Shown here: piece by piece, positions 51,167 through 59,501 of the stretch
How positions within the stretch are numbered: the first letter of the stretch is position 1
Layout of the letters: each line of letters begins with the position of its first letter
Notes under the pieces: generated by a model
The model's input: only the letters and a program-made list of their open reading frames with translations
Told to the model about the DNA's origin: nothing
The model's database searches: none
Program-made: the position numbers and the translations under genes
Assembly: GCA_910577785.1 (NCBI GenBank)
Contig: CAJTNT010000009.1
Coordinates: 30,604 to 94,603, forward strand
DNA: 64,000 bases
Source of the DNA: an uncultured Lachnospiraceae bacterium
GTDB lineage: Bacteria; Bacillota; Clostridia; Lachnospirales; Lachnospiraceae
Reading direction: 5' to 3'

Positions 51167-53401
51167 CTATTTCCTCTTCCACTTCGCATAAAGCGTCATG
51201 TTCTTTTTCACTTTGCTCTTGAAGTTCCAGACTTTCTTACACTTTTTATCCTTATACCAGCCTACAAACCGGTACCCGCTGCGCTTTGCGGAAGGCTTCT
51301 TCATTTTTGTATTGTAGTACACCTTCTTGGATGAGACTTTCTTCCCACCCATGGCGTTAAACTTAACCGTGCAGACTTTTCCCAAAACCTTCGCCGAACG
51401 GACGGCGCTGTCCCAGCTTTGGTTCTTGACCGCAATGGCCTTCACTGTCACATTGGAAGTCACCTTAAACGGCTTGGTATAACGGTAGCATCTGCTGAAA
51501 GACGTAGATGGCTCCTTCCCGTCCAGGGTATAGTAAATGCTGGCTCCTGATGTGGCTGTCTTCAGGGTCACCTGCATCCCGCCGGACACCTTCTTTGTCT
51601 TCAGCACAGGCCTTTTCACCTGCGAGGCAGGCGTCTTGTAGCTGCCGATGCTGGTCAGGGTCGCCCCGGAATCCTGTGTACATTTGGGGACTTTCTTGTT
51701 GTAAAAATACTCCATCTGATGGAAATTGTTCTTATCTAAATCACCGGAAATCCGCGATGTCTTACGGCCGAAATAAGTATAAACGCCCTCATAACCGCCC
51801 GCTCCGTCCTTGTCGTCCCAGGTGCAGTCCACATGATACCAGGAATCATTGAGGCGGATTAAATTCCAGGCATGGGAGGAACTTGTCACCGCCATCGTGT
51901 CAATGCCCACCGCATTCATCAATAATTCATACGCCTTCGCATATCCCGCACAGACGGTATACCCTTCACAAAGCGCGCTGTATGCGCTCTGATGGAAAAT
52001 CGTCTTGGGGTTAAAGGAAAGATACGTATGATCATAGTCCACGGTCCGAATAATCAAGTCATGGGCAATCCGCGCCTTTTCCACATCACTTTTGCCCTGG
52101 TTGATGATCTTCTTCATTTCCTGGATCCGCGCGCTTACAGCTGCCGTCTCTGCCCTTCTGTCCTGCCCATCGGAAAACTTCCCATAGAAGAACACCATCC
52201 ATTCCTGGGGAGAGTATACGTCTGGCTGCTTGATCATCACAGAGCTGTCCAGGAAATAATACTGCGGGTTGGAATAGGCAAACATAATGTAAATACTGCG
52301 CGCCTGCTCATAAGTAAGCCCGATTTTCCCATACATGACCTTCCATTTGGAGTAGCCATAGTATTTATCCCAGCTATACGGGTAACGGTCGGCGTCCAGC
52401 TCTTTTGTAAGGTACTGATAACAGATATAGTCCAACGCATCCCAAAACTTCTTCTGCGCTGCGCTCAGGTGATTATAAATATAATTGGAAGAATATTTAT
52501 CCCAGGCAGAACTGTATTTCTGGGAGCCTTTAACATCACGCGCAAGCCCATCCCTGCCCTCTTTCAATTCCTGGCTGTCGGCGTCAATCGCCTCTGCCCG
52601 AGCCAGAATGTTCCCCGGCACTTGCAGATAAGTAAACTGCATCCCGTCTAAGGGTACGTCCCAGCCGTCCAAAAGATCCTGTTCCTGTGTGTCTGCCACA
52701 GCGCCTTGCGCCCCATCCTGTGAAGGCGCAGCATCCTCTGCCGCAGAGCCTTCCTCATCTACAGGTATAACCGATGGACGGGGGGGTTCTTCATCCGTCA
52801 CCGGCTGCTGATTTGTCCCTGGCCGATTGGGCTTATGCTTATCATTGGCCTCCGGATCTGATGGGTCGGCAAGTTCTGGCGTCTCCCCGGGATTCTTCTC
52901 TCCAGAATTGTCCTCGGGTTCCTTATTTTCTCCAGGGTCTGGATTGCCGCCTGGATCCTGATCCTCCCCAGGAGCTGGATTGCTGCCTGGATCCTGGTTC
53001 TCCCCAACGCCTGGATTGCCGCCTGGATCCTGGTTCTCCCCAACGCCTGGATTGCTGCCTGGATCCTGGTTCTCCCCAACGCCTGGATTGCTGCCCGGAT
53101 CCTGGTTCTCCCCAGGAGCTGGATTCCCTGGGTTCTGATTCTCCCCAAAAGCCTGGTTCTCCCCAGCGCCCTGGTTCCCTCCAGTATTCTGTATCCCTCC
53201 CACACCCTGATTCCCTTCGGAACCTGGCGCCTCTCCCAGGCTTTGTCTCTCCTCTTCCGCCTGGCCTCTTAGCGCTTCTGCCCCCACCTGTTCCTGGCTG
53301 CTCTCTATGCTCTGGATTCCCTCCGCCGCGGATACCTCCGCCGGCATCATGCTACCTATCATAGCCCCAGCCAACAACCATGCCAACAACCTTGTCTTCA
53401 T
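51167..53401 (-). CDS. Secreted transglutaminase-like protein with InlB-type C-terminal repeat
   Basis: A 744-residue secreted protein. Signal peptide (MKTRLLAWLLAGAMIGSMMP), then a Gly/Asn/Gln/Asp/Pro repeat region (GENQDPGSNPGV, about residues 65-170), a transglutaminase-like domain with triad C484 (YTVCAGYAKA), H510 (SSHAWN) and D525 (HVDCTWDD), a chitobiase-C-like domain (SIYYTLDGKEPSTSF) and a final InlB/Flg_new repeat (GYRFVGWYKDKKCKKVWNF). The enzyme may crosslink or cut wall-associated proteins; substrate unknown. It starts 18 bases after the rfbC stop. Confidence 0.88.
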   Translation of the reverse strand: MKTRLLAWLLAGAMIGSMMPAEVSAAEGIQSIESSQEQVGAEALRGQAEEERQSLGEAPGSEGNQGVGGIQNTGGNQGAGENQAFGENQNPGNPAPGENQDPGSNPGVGENQDPGSNPGVGENQDPGGNPGVGENQDPGSNPAPGEDQDPGGNPDPGENKEPEDNSGEKNPGETPELADPSDPEANDKHKPNRPGTNQQPVTDEEPPRPSVIPVDEEGSAAEDAAPSQDGAQGAVADTQEQDLLDGWDVPLDGMQFTYLQVPGNILARAEAIDADSQELKEGRDGLARDVKGSQKYSSAWDKYSSNYIYNHLSAAQKKFWDALDYICYQYLTKELDADRYPYSWDKYYGYSKWKVMYGKIGLTYEQARSIYIMFAYSNPQYYFLDSSVMIKQPDVYSPQEWMVFFYGKFSDGQDRRAETAAVSARIQEMKKIINQGKSDVEKARIAHDLIIRTVDYDHTYLSFNPKTIFHQSAYSALCEGYTVCAGYAKAYELLMNAVGIDTMAVTSSSHAWNLIRLNDSWYHVDCTWDDKDGAGGYEGVYTYFGRKTSRISGDLDKNNFHQMEYFYNKKVPKCTQDSGATLTSIGSYKTPASQVKRPVLKTKKVSGGMQVTLKTATSGASIYYTLDGKEPSTSFSRCYRYTKPFKVTSNVTVKAIAVKNQSWDSAVRSAKVLGKVCTVKFNAMGGKKVSSKKVYYNTKMKKPSAKRSGYRFVGWYKDKKCKKVWNFKSKVKKNMTLYAKWKRK

Positions 53402-53419
53402 ACCAATCCTCCTTTCCCC

Positions 53420-53989
53420 CTATCCTTTCTGGTACTCTGCAATTCCTCCCCAAACTTTATCTTTGTCTGACAGAATCAAATCATCCTCCCCCATGCCTTC
53501 CGGCATCGGCCACTGAATGCCAATCTGCGGATCCTTCCACAGCAGGCCGCCTTCGTCATTGGGATGGTAGAAGTCTGTCACTTTATAGCAAAACTCTGCA
53601 TACTCGGAAAGCACCACAAACCCGTGGGCAAAGCCCCTTGGGATAAAAAACTGCTTCTTATTCTCTGCGGACAGCGTCACGCCGAACCACTTGCCAAACG
53701 TCTCCGAACCCTCCCGCAAATCCACTGCCACATCAAATACCTCCCCATTGACCACGCGCACCAATTTATCCTGCGGATACTGGATCTGGAAATGCAGGCC
53801 GCGCAGCACCCCCTTCTTGGACGCCGACTGGTTATCCTGCACAAATGTGCAGTCAATCCCTGCCTCCGCAAAATCGTTGTAATTATAAGTCTCCATAAAA
53901 TACCCTCTGGCGTCCCCGAATACCATTGGCTCTATTACCTTCAATCCCGCAATCCCATTGCAGTTATCTGTCACTTTAATTTTTCCCAT
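53420..53989 (-). CDS. rfbC: dTDP-4-dehydrorhamnose 3,5-epimerase
   Basis: A 189-residue RmlC/RfbC enzyme: PMVFGDARGYFMETYNYNDF, TFVQDNQSASKKGVLRGLHF, catalytic His of GLHFQ, and FIPRGFAHGFVVLSEYAEF (second catalytic region). Third step of dTDP-L-rhamnose synthesis. ATG at 53989 has the better site (AATGGAGGAAGAG) than the in-frame ATG four codons upstream. It follows rfbA by 32 bases. rfbB and rfbD are not in the window. Confidence 0.95.
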   Translation of the reverse strand: MGKIKVTDNCNGIAGLKVIEPMVFGDARGYFMETYNYNDFAEAGIDCTFVQDNQSASKKGVLRGLHFQIQYPQDKLVRVVNGEVFDVAVDLREGSETFGKWFGVTLSAENKKQFFIPRGFAHGFVVLSEYAEFCYKVTDFYHPNDEGGLLWKDPQIGIQWPMPEGMGEDDLILSDKDKVWGGIAEYQKG

Positions 53990-54021
53990 CTCTTCCTCCA
54001 TTTTCCTGGAAAGCCCTATTT

Positions 54022-54900
54022 CTACAAGCCTTCCGCCACTTCCATCAGATACTGCCCATACTCTGTCTTCATCAAAGGCTCCGCCAGCTTCCGCAGCTGC
54101 GACTCATCAATGAACCCTCTCTTATACGCAATTTCCTCAATGCAGGAAATATACAGTCCCTGCCGCTTCTGAAATGCTGACACAAAATCCGCAGCCGCCA
54201 GGAGCATATCATGGTTCCCTGTATCCAGCCAGGCAAAGCCGCGCCCCAGCGTCTCCACTTTCAGCGTCCCACGCTTCAGGTATTCGTTATTGACGCTGGT
54301 AATCTCAATCTCCCCACGGGCAGAAGGCTTCACATTCTTGGCAATCTCCACCACATCATTGTCATAGAAATACAGCCCTGGCACGGCATAATTAGACCGC
54401 GGGCATTCCGGCTTCTCTTCGATCGAAATTGCCGTCCCCTCCGCGTCAAATTCCACCACGCCATACTCCCTAGGATCCCTGACATAATATCCAAAAATCG
54501 TTGCGCCAGGCTCCCGCTTCGTCCGCTCAGCCACACGCTCCAGCACCCGGGAAAAGCTCTGCCCATAGAAAATATTGTCTCCCAGCACCAGGGCAACCGG
54601 ATCCTTGCCAATAAATTCTTCCCCAATCAGAAATGCATCCGCAAGCCCCCGAGGTTCTTCCTGCACCCGATAGGCAAACCGCATTCCCAGCTGGCTCCCA
54701 TCCCCCAGCAAGCTTTCAAATACCGGCAAATCCCTGGGCGTGGAAATAATCAGCGCCTCCCGGATCCCCGCCAGCATCAGCGTGGACAAAGGATAATAAA
54801 TCATCGGCTTATCATAGACAGGCATAATCTGCTTGGAAATCGCTTTTGTCAGCGGGTATAACCTTGTGCCGGCTCCGCCGGCTAAAATAATTCCTTTCAT
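54022..54900 (-). CDS. rfbA: Glucose-1-phosphate thymidylyltransferase
   Basis: A 292-residue RmlA: MKGIILAGGAGTRLYPLTKA (nucleotide-binding), PMIYYPLSTLMLAGI, LGDNIFYGQSFSRVL, IEEKPECPRSNYAVPGLYFY, AWLDTGNHDMLLAAADFV. It makes dTDP-glucose, the first step toward dTDP-rhamnose. Start at 54900 follows AACGGAGGAGTGGCC. It is preceded by a good promoter, and rfbC follows directly. Confidence 0.96.
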   Translation of the reverse strand: MKGIILAGGAGTRLYPLTKAISKQIMPVYDKPMIYYPLSTLMLAGIREALIISTPRDLPVFESLLGDGSQLGMRFAYRVQEEPRGLADAFLIGEEFIGKDPVALVLGDNIFYGQSFSRVLERVAERTKREPGATIFGYYVRDPREYGVVEFDAEGTAISIEEKPECPRSNYAVPGLYFYDNDVVEIAKNVKPSARGEIEITSVNNEYLKRGTLKVETLGRGFAWLDTGNHDMLLAAADFVSAFQKRQGLYISCIEEIAYKRGFIDESQLRKLAEPLMKTEYGQYLMEVAEGL

Positions 54901-54983
54901 GGCCACTCCTCCGTTCTGATATTTATACAGGCGCAGAATAGCATACATCCGCGCCCTTTTTATCCTAATGATTCCGCACCTTC

Positions 54984-55012
54984 ATTCTACCACCTTTTGC
55001 CTGTATGTTCAA
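54984..55012 (-). promoter_or_regulatory. Promoter of rfbA-rfbC
   Basis: Minus strand: TTGAAC at 55007-55012, 17-base spacer, TAGAAT at 54984-54989 (5 of 6). It lies about 85 bases upstream of the rfbA start. The leader in between can form a GGCGC/GCGCC stem. Confidence 0.75.
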
Positions 55013-55023
55013 GTAAGGAACCG

Positions 55024-57978
55024 TCACCTTTTGCGGTACATCTTCCAAACCCTGCTTTTTTTGAATTTGGGCACCAGCTTCTTCCAGGATTTGCCCCCAA
55101 TCAGCCTCAGGTACTTATTGGTGTAGTAAAAGGACGATCTCGTGTCCATATTTTTATATACGCCAAACGCCTCCTTGCCCTCAATTCCCATACGCAGCCC
55201 CTGCGCCGCCTCTACCGCATTGTCCCGGTAGCTTCGGATAATAAAGCCGTCAATCATTGGGTTACATGCCGCAATATAATAACTATAGGCAAGCGCCGCC
55301 GCCTGGTTTGCCTGCCCCCAGGTAGAGCTGTATCCCTGTTCGGACAGGAGAATCCGCACGGAAGACCCATATTTTTTCTTAATATAATTGGTCAGCACAT
55401 TGATGTTCTTCATCGTAATATAAGGAGTGCTGACCTTATTGGTAATGCCCACCCCATGCCAGAAATTCGTATAGGTGGACGGGGCGGAATACGCATGGTA
55501 GGCAAGGTTCCACTTCAGCCCTTTCTGTATCTCATCCAGCTTCTTCTTAAATACGCCGATACTATGTTTGACCGTAAATCCTCCTGCCAGCGCCGTGTTC
55601 CACATATTGTCCATACAGATAAAGATGCTGGCATTGGCATACTGGCTCCTGACCGCATAATACAGCGAACGGAAGGCGTGCGCATAAGTCCGAAAATACA
55701 TGCTCTCCGACATACTGCCCCTGTAATTCCATAAATGCGGCACATTGACCTCATTCCCTAAAATCCAGTTGGTTACATAGCAGTCCTTTTTGCCAAACGT
55801 CTCTCCCAGGAAGGAGAAGAACGCCTCCATCTTTTCCCTCGCGCTGTTCGACGTCACATTCCAGGTATAAAACGGCGCCGCCCCCGGCACCCTTGCACGG
55901 GCGGAAATCAAATCGGTATCTGCCCCGCCAACCCAATCCAGCAGAATCTGCACGGTGACGCTAATCCCCCTCCGGTTGCATTCACGGACAATCTTCTGAT
56001 AGTCCTGCAGGCGGTTGAAGACATATCTTTTCCCATTGTAGTCATACAAAAGAGCGTCATTAGTATTAAACACCATGGAAGTTGTAATGTTAAGGAAAAT
56101 CTGCTTGGCGTTACAGGCGAGGATTTCATCCATTGTCTCATAAAACTGCATGCCCTTCTTCGTCTTTCCCGGATTGTAAGCCTTCTTGTTCACCGCTGCC
56201 TTTTCCGGGTTTTTCACATAGGAGGACTTGCTAATCAGCTTAAATTTCCCATTTTTCTTGACCGCAATCCCCAGCTTGGACACCAGATACCCGCGGTTTT
56301 CGGAAAGCGGCAGGACAAAGCTGATATTTTTCTTCTTATAGACCTTTTTCACAGTTTTATAAGGCGTATTACTCACCGGGTTTACATAAACCAGATAATA
56401 ATAGTCATCCGAACTCAGCACACGGGACTTAATGGTAGCCTTTACACGCACCTTTTTCTTGCTTACTGCCTTACAGGCCGTCAGCTTGGCCGAATTGCTC
56501 GTTGCCTTCCGCGTACACTTCACCCATTTGGCATAAAACGTGCGGTTGCCCGTGCTGCCATTCTTAATTTCCCCCACCCGCTTCTTATATTTCTTATCCT
56601 TGTACCAGCCGTCAAAATCATAGCCCTTCCGCGTAGGCCTCGGAATGGTAAATGTCTTTGTCTCAATCGAATATTTCTTCTTGTGGGACTTAGCCATCTT
56701 ACCGCCGTTGGTCTTATAGGTCAGCGTATATTTAATAGGTTTAAATTCTCCATATAGAAGAATTGTTTGGCCCTCTTTTGTCGTCAGGTTTTTCACCACA
56801 GCCTGATCTTTTACCCTTTTTACTTTGTTTTCAACGCTATCCCAATAACTCCAGCCTGAAAAAACATATCCCTTCTTCTTGTAGCTGATCTTCTTCAGCT
56901 TCTTAGGGACTCCATAAACATGCGTAATGGTGTAATCTTTCGATCCCTTATCGTCAAAATAATAGTAACATACCTTATAAGTAATCCCTTTCCACATGGC
57001 ATACAGGGTGACCACATCACCCATGCGGCTACTGAGGGACTGCACTTCGCTGCCCTCCTTATACGTAACGCCTGTGCCGTCTTTCTTGGTGTTCCATCCC
57101 ACAAAACGATACCCCGTACGTTCAAAGTCATTCTTGCGCAGCTTTTTGGTCAAGCCGCATTTGCCAGTCTGGCTGTCTACCTTCCCCGTCCCGCCATTGC
57201 CATGATAACGGATCTCATACCTGCCGCGCTTCCAGGACGCCTTCAATACAACAACCGCCCCCTCCTGGCTTGCCAGGTTCTTCACCTCTTCCCCGTCCTT
57301 GCCAATCAGAAGCCCGTTCAGCTTCCACCCTTCAAAGACACAGTCCTTCCTTGAGAAGCCATTTAAGGACAAAGGCTTTTTCTCATCATACAGGAACATC
57401 TGCTCAGGCATCTGCCCCGTCCCCCCATTCGCCTCAAAGCGCACACGGTACATAATCGGCTTCCAGGCCGCGGTAACTGTCCTGTCCTCCACAATCGGCT
57501 GTGAAAAATCAAACCCATTTCCCGCCTCATCCGTCCATCCCTGGAAAAGATACCCCGTTCGGATAGGCTCTGCCACTGCCCCTTCCTCCAGCAATGCGCC
57601 CGCATCCACCTGCAGCTGCACCTCCGCCGCGCCATCTGACGCAAACCCGCCCGCCAGATCAAACGTAACGGTATAGGCCGTATCTACCGGCGCCTCTTCT
57701 CCTGGGTCTGTCCCCGGGACATCTCCACCCAAACCTGCCTCTGGCGTTTCTCCATCCTGGCCTGTCCCTGCTGTATCTCCATCCAAACCTGCCCCTGGCG
57801 TTTCTCCACCCTGGCCTGTCCCTGCTGCATCTCCATCCCGCTCAGTCCCTGGCACATTTCCTTCCTGTCCCATTCCTGCCACGCCCGCCATCGCATAAAA
57901 CGCTTCTGCCTCTGACGAAAATGTAACTGCAATTATCAAAAACAATATCAGGATATGTTTCCCTGTTTTTTTTACCAT
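55024..57978 (-). CDS. Secreted protein with five InlB-type repeats and a DUF5722 (GH-A-like) domain
   Basis: A 984-residue secreted protein. Signal peptide (KHILILFLIIAVTFSSEAEA); Gly/Thr/Asp/Glu repeats (GQDGETPGAG type); five InlB/Flg_new repeats (GGTGQMPEQMF, GYRFVGWNTKKDGTG, GYDFDGWYKDKKYKK and others, about residues 95-480); a beta-rich linker; and a C-terminal TIM-barrel-like DUF5722 domain (about 615-970) with WILGNEVN (E743) and ILLSEQGY (E880) at spacing expected for acid/base and nucleophile of a clan GH-A hydrolase. It lies between rfbA and wzx, so it may act on this glycan. Start follows GAAAGAGGTAGA. Confidence 0.82.
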   Translation of the reverse strand: MVKKTGKHILILFLIIAVTFSSEAEAFYAMAGVAGMGQEGNVPGTERDGDAAGTGQGGETPGAGLDGDTAGTGQDGETPEAGLGGDVPGTDPGEEAPVDTAYTVTFDLAGGFASDGAAEVQLQVDAGALLEEGAVAEPIRTGYLFQGWTDEAGNGFDFSQPIVEDRTVTAAWKPIMYRVRFEANGGTGQMPEQMFLYDEKKPLSLNGFSRKDCVFEGWKLNGLLIGKDGEEVKNLASQEGAVVVLKASWKRGRYEIRYHGNGGTGKVDSQTGKCGLTKKLRKNDFERTGYRFVGWNTKKDGTGVTYKEGSEVQSLSSRMGDVVTLYAMWKGITYKVCYYYFDDKGSKDYTITHVYGVPKKLKKISYKKKGYVFSGWSYWDSVENKVKRVKDQAVVKNLTTKEGQTILLYGEFKPIKYTLTYKTNGGKMAKSHKKKYSIETKTFTIPRPTRKGYDFDGWYKDKKYKKRVGEIKNGSTGNRTFYAKWVKCTRKATSNSAKLTACKAVSKKKVRVKATIKSRVLSSDDYYYLVYVNPVSNTPYKTVKKVYKKKNISFVLPLSENRGYLVSKLGIAVKKNGKFKLISKSSYVKNPEKAAVNKKAYNPGKTKKGMQFYETMDEILACNAKQIFLNITTSMVFNTNDALLYDYNGKRYVFNRLQDYQKIVRECNRRGISVTVQILLDWVGGADTDLISARARVPGAAPFYTWNVTSNSAREKMEAFFSFLGETFGKKDCYVTNWILGNEVNVPHLWNYRGSMSESMYFRTYAHAFRSLYYAVRSQYANASIFICMDNMWNTALAGGFTVKHSIGVFKKKLDEIQKGLKWNLAYHAYSAPSTYTNFWHGVGITNKVSTPYITMKNINVLTNYIKKKYGSSVRILLSEQGYSSTWGQANQAAALAYSYYIAACNPMIDGFIIRSYRDNAVEAAQGLRMGIEGKEAFGVYKNMDTRSSFYYTNKYLRLIGGKSWKKLVPKFKKSRVWKMYRKR

Positions 57979-58010
57979 TCTACCTCTTTCCCACTTTCTT
58001 TTGAATTAAA

Positions 58011-59501
58011 TTAAATACCCCGCCGCATAACCTTCCTCAAATAAGGCATTGCATACTCCTTCACAATCGGCTCCCCCATCACCAGCAGCATCCCTCCATA
58101 AACTCCAAAGAACACAACTCCCGTAACTGCCAGCACCATGAAATGCCTCCACATCAGAGACACTCCCGCTGCCAGAACAGACGCCACTATCCTGCGCATC
58201 CACCCGCTCCCTCCAACCGCTGGCAGCAGCGCCACTATATAATAAACGATATGAAAATCACTTTTTATCTTTGCCAAAAATTTCCTCAAAAACAACATCT
58301 GCACAAATAAAACGGCAAACTCCGCCGCCAACGTCCCTACGGAAGCGCCAGACGCCCCATACTTGGGAATCAGCGCCAGATTCAATACCAGATCTACAAT
58401 ACTGCCCACAATCACAGATTTCAGGACATCCTGTTCCCGGTTTGTAGGCACCAAGACCTGCATCCCCAGTAAATTCGACACGCCAATAAACACAATGGTA
58501 GGCATAATAATACACATCGGCACAATGGCCGGCTCATAGGCCATACCAGACAAAAGCTCAATGCTTTCTCTTGCAAACATCATAAAATAAACAGTAAGAG
58601 GCAAAGACATGATACACACTCCGCCCAATGCCTTAGAAACCATCCTCATAAATTCTTCCTGCCTTCCCTTTTCAATGTAATAGGAAAGCCTTGGCAGCAG
58701 CACCGCCCCCAGCGAAGTCACAAGCCCTGCCACAATCGTCTTCACCTTCACCCCCACATTGTAATACCCCACTTGCTCATCCCCGCTGATAAACTTCAGC
58801 ATCACCACATCCAAGTTCGTATAAATACTGGTAGCCACGGTCATCGCACAAAATACCCCAATTGGTTTCAGATGGCGCCGCAGGTTATAATTTCCCATCG
58901 GCCTTAAGGTAATATACCTTCCCAGACGGAAAAAATTCAGCACATAAGATCCCACATTGGACAGGATGGTAATACCGCCATAAATCAGGTAATCCTCCTG
59001 GCTGCGCACAAACAGGAACATCAGAACTACACTAGCCACCTTAAAGGCCAAGGAGACCACTGTAATATAAGCATATTCTTCCAGCGCAGAATAAAGCCAG
59101 TTCACGCCAATCACATTCAGCAGGATTGCAGAACTCATGATCACCAGCAGCGTCCTGTCCTCCGCAAACTGGGGAATCAGATAGAGCGAGGCCCCAAATG
59201 CCAGATATACGGCCGCCATCATAACCACATTGATGATCAGGATCTCCTGCACCGTCCGCGACAGCTTCTCTTTGTCATCCCTTACCTGCGCACAGACCCG
59301 GATCCCATATGTCGGGATTCCCAGCATACAGATCATCGACAGATAAGAGACAATCGCCGTGGCAGACGCCACCTTCCCATTCCCAACCGGAAGCAGAACC
59401 CTTGACACATAAGGGAATGTAATCAGCGGGACTACCAGGGATGAGGTGGTGAGGATAAAATTCATCACAAAATTAAACGCCACGGAATGCTTCTCTTTCA
59501 T
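58011..59501 (-). CDS. wzx: Wzx-type oligosaccharide flippase (MATE/MOP superfamily)
   Basis: A 496-residue protein with about 12-14 membrane segments. N-terminal HSVAFNFVMNFILTTSSLVV and LITFPYVSRVLLPVGNG are the hallmark of the polysaccharide_synt family; YPTYGIRVCAQ-type block (GIPTYGIRVCAQVRDDKEKL) follows. It flips undecaprenyl-linked units across the membrane. The ATG overlaps the stop of the preceding gene (ATGA). A flippase and an ABC exporter in one locus suggest two polymers. Confidence 0.95.
   Translation of the reverse strand: MKEKHSVAFNFVMNFILTTSSLVVPLITFPYVSRVLLPVGNGKVASATAIVSYLSMICMLGIPTYGIRVCAQVRDDKEKLSRTVQEILIINVVMMAAVYLAFGASLYLIPQFAEDRTLLVIMSSAILLNVIGVNWLYSALEEYAYITVVSLAFKVASVVLMFLFVRSQEDYLIYGGITILSNVGSYVLNFFRLGRYITLRPMGNYNLRRHLKPIGVFCAMTVATSIYTNLDVVMLKFISGDEQVGYYNVGVKVKTIVAGLVTSLGAVLLPRLSYYIEKGRQEEFMRMVSKALGGVCIMSLPLTVYFMMFARESIELLSGMAYEPAIVPMCIIMPTIVFIGVSNLLGMQVLVPTNREQDVLKSVIVGSIVDLVLNLALIPKYGASGASVGTLAAEFAVLFVQMLFLRKFLAKIKSDFHIVYYIVALLPAVGGSGWMRRIVASVLAAGVSLMWRHFMVLAVTGVVFFGVYGGMLLVMGEPIVKEYAMPYLRKVMRRGI

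Noticed and set aside
24409..57978. Sortase signals in the secreted proteins
   Set aside because: The C termini (RLSVKNT, FSFTKHS, QFQSNGAL, YAKWKRK, KMYRKR) contain no LPXTG-like motif plus membrane helix.
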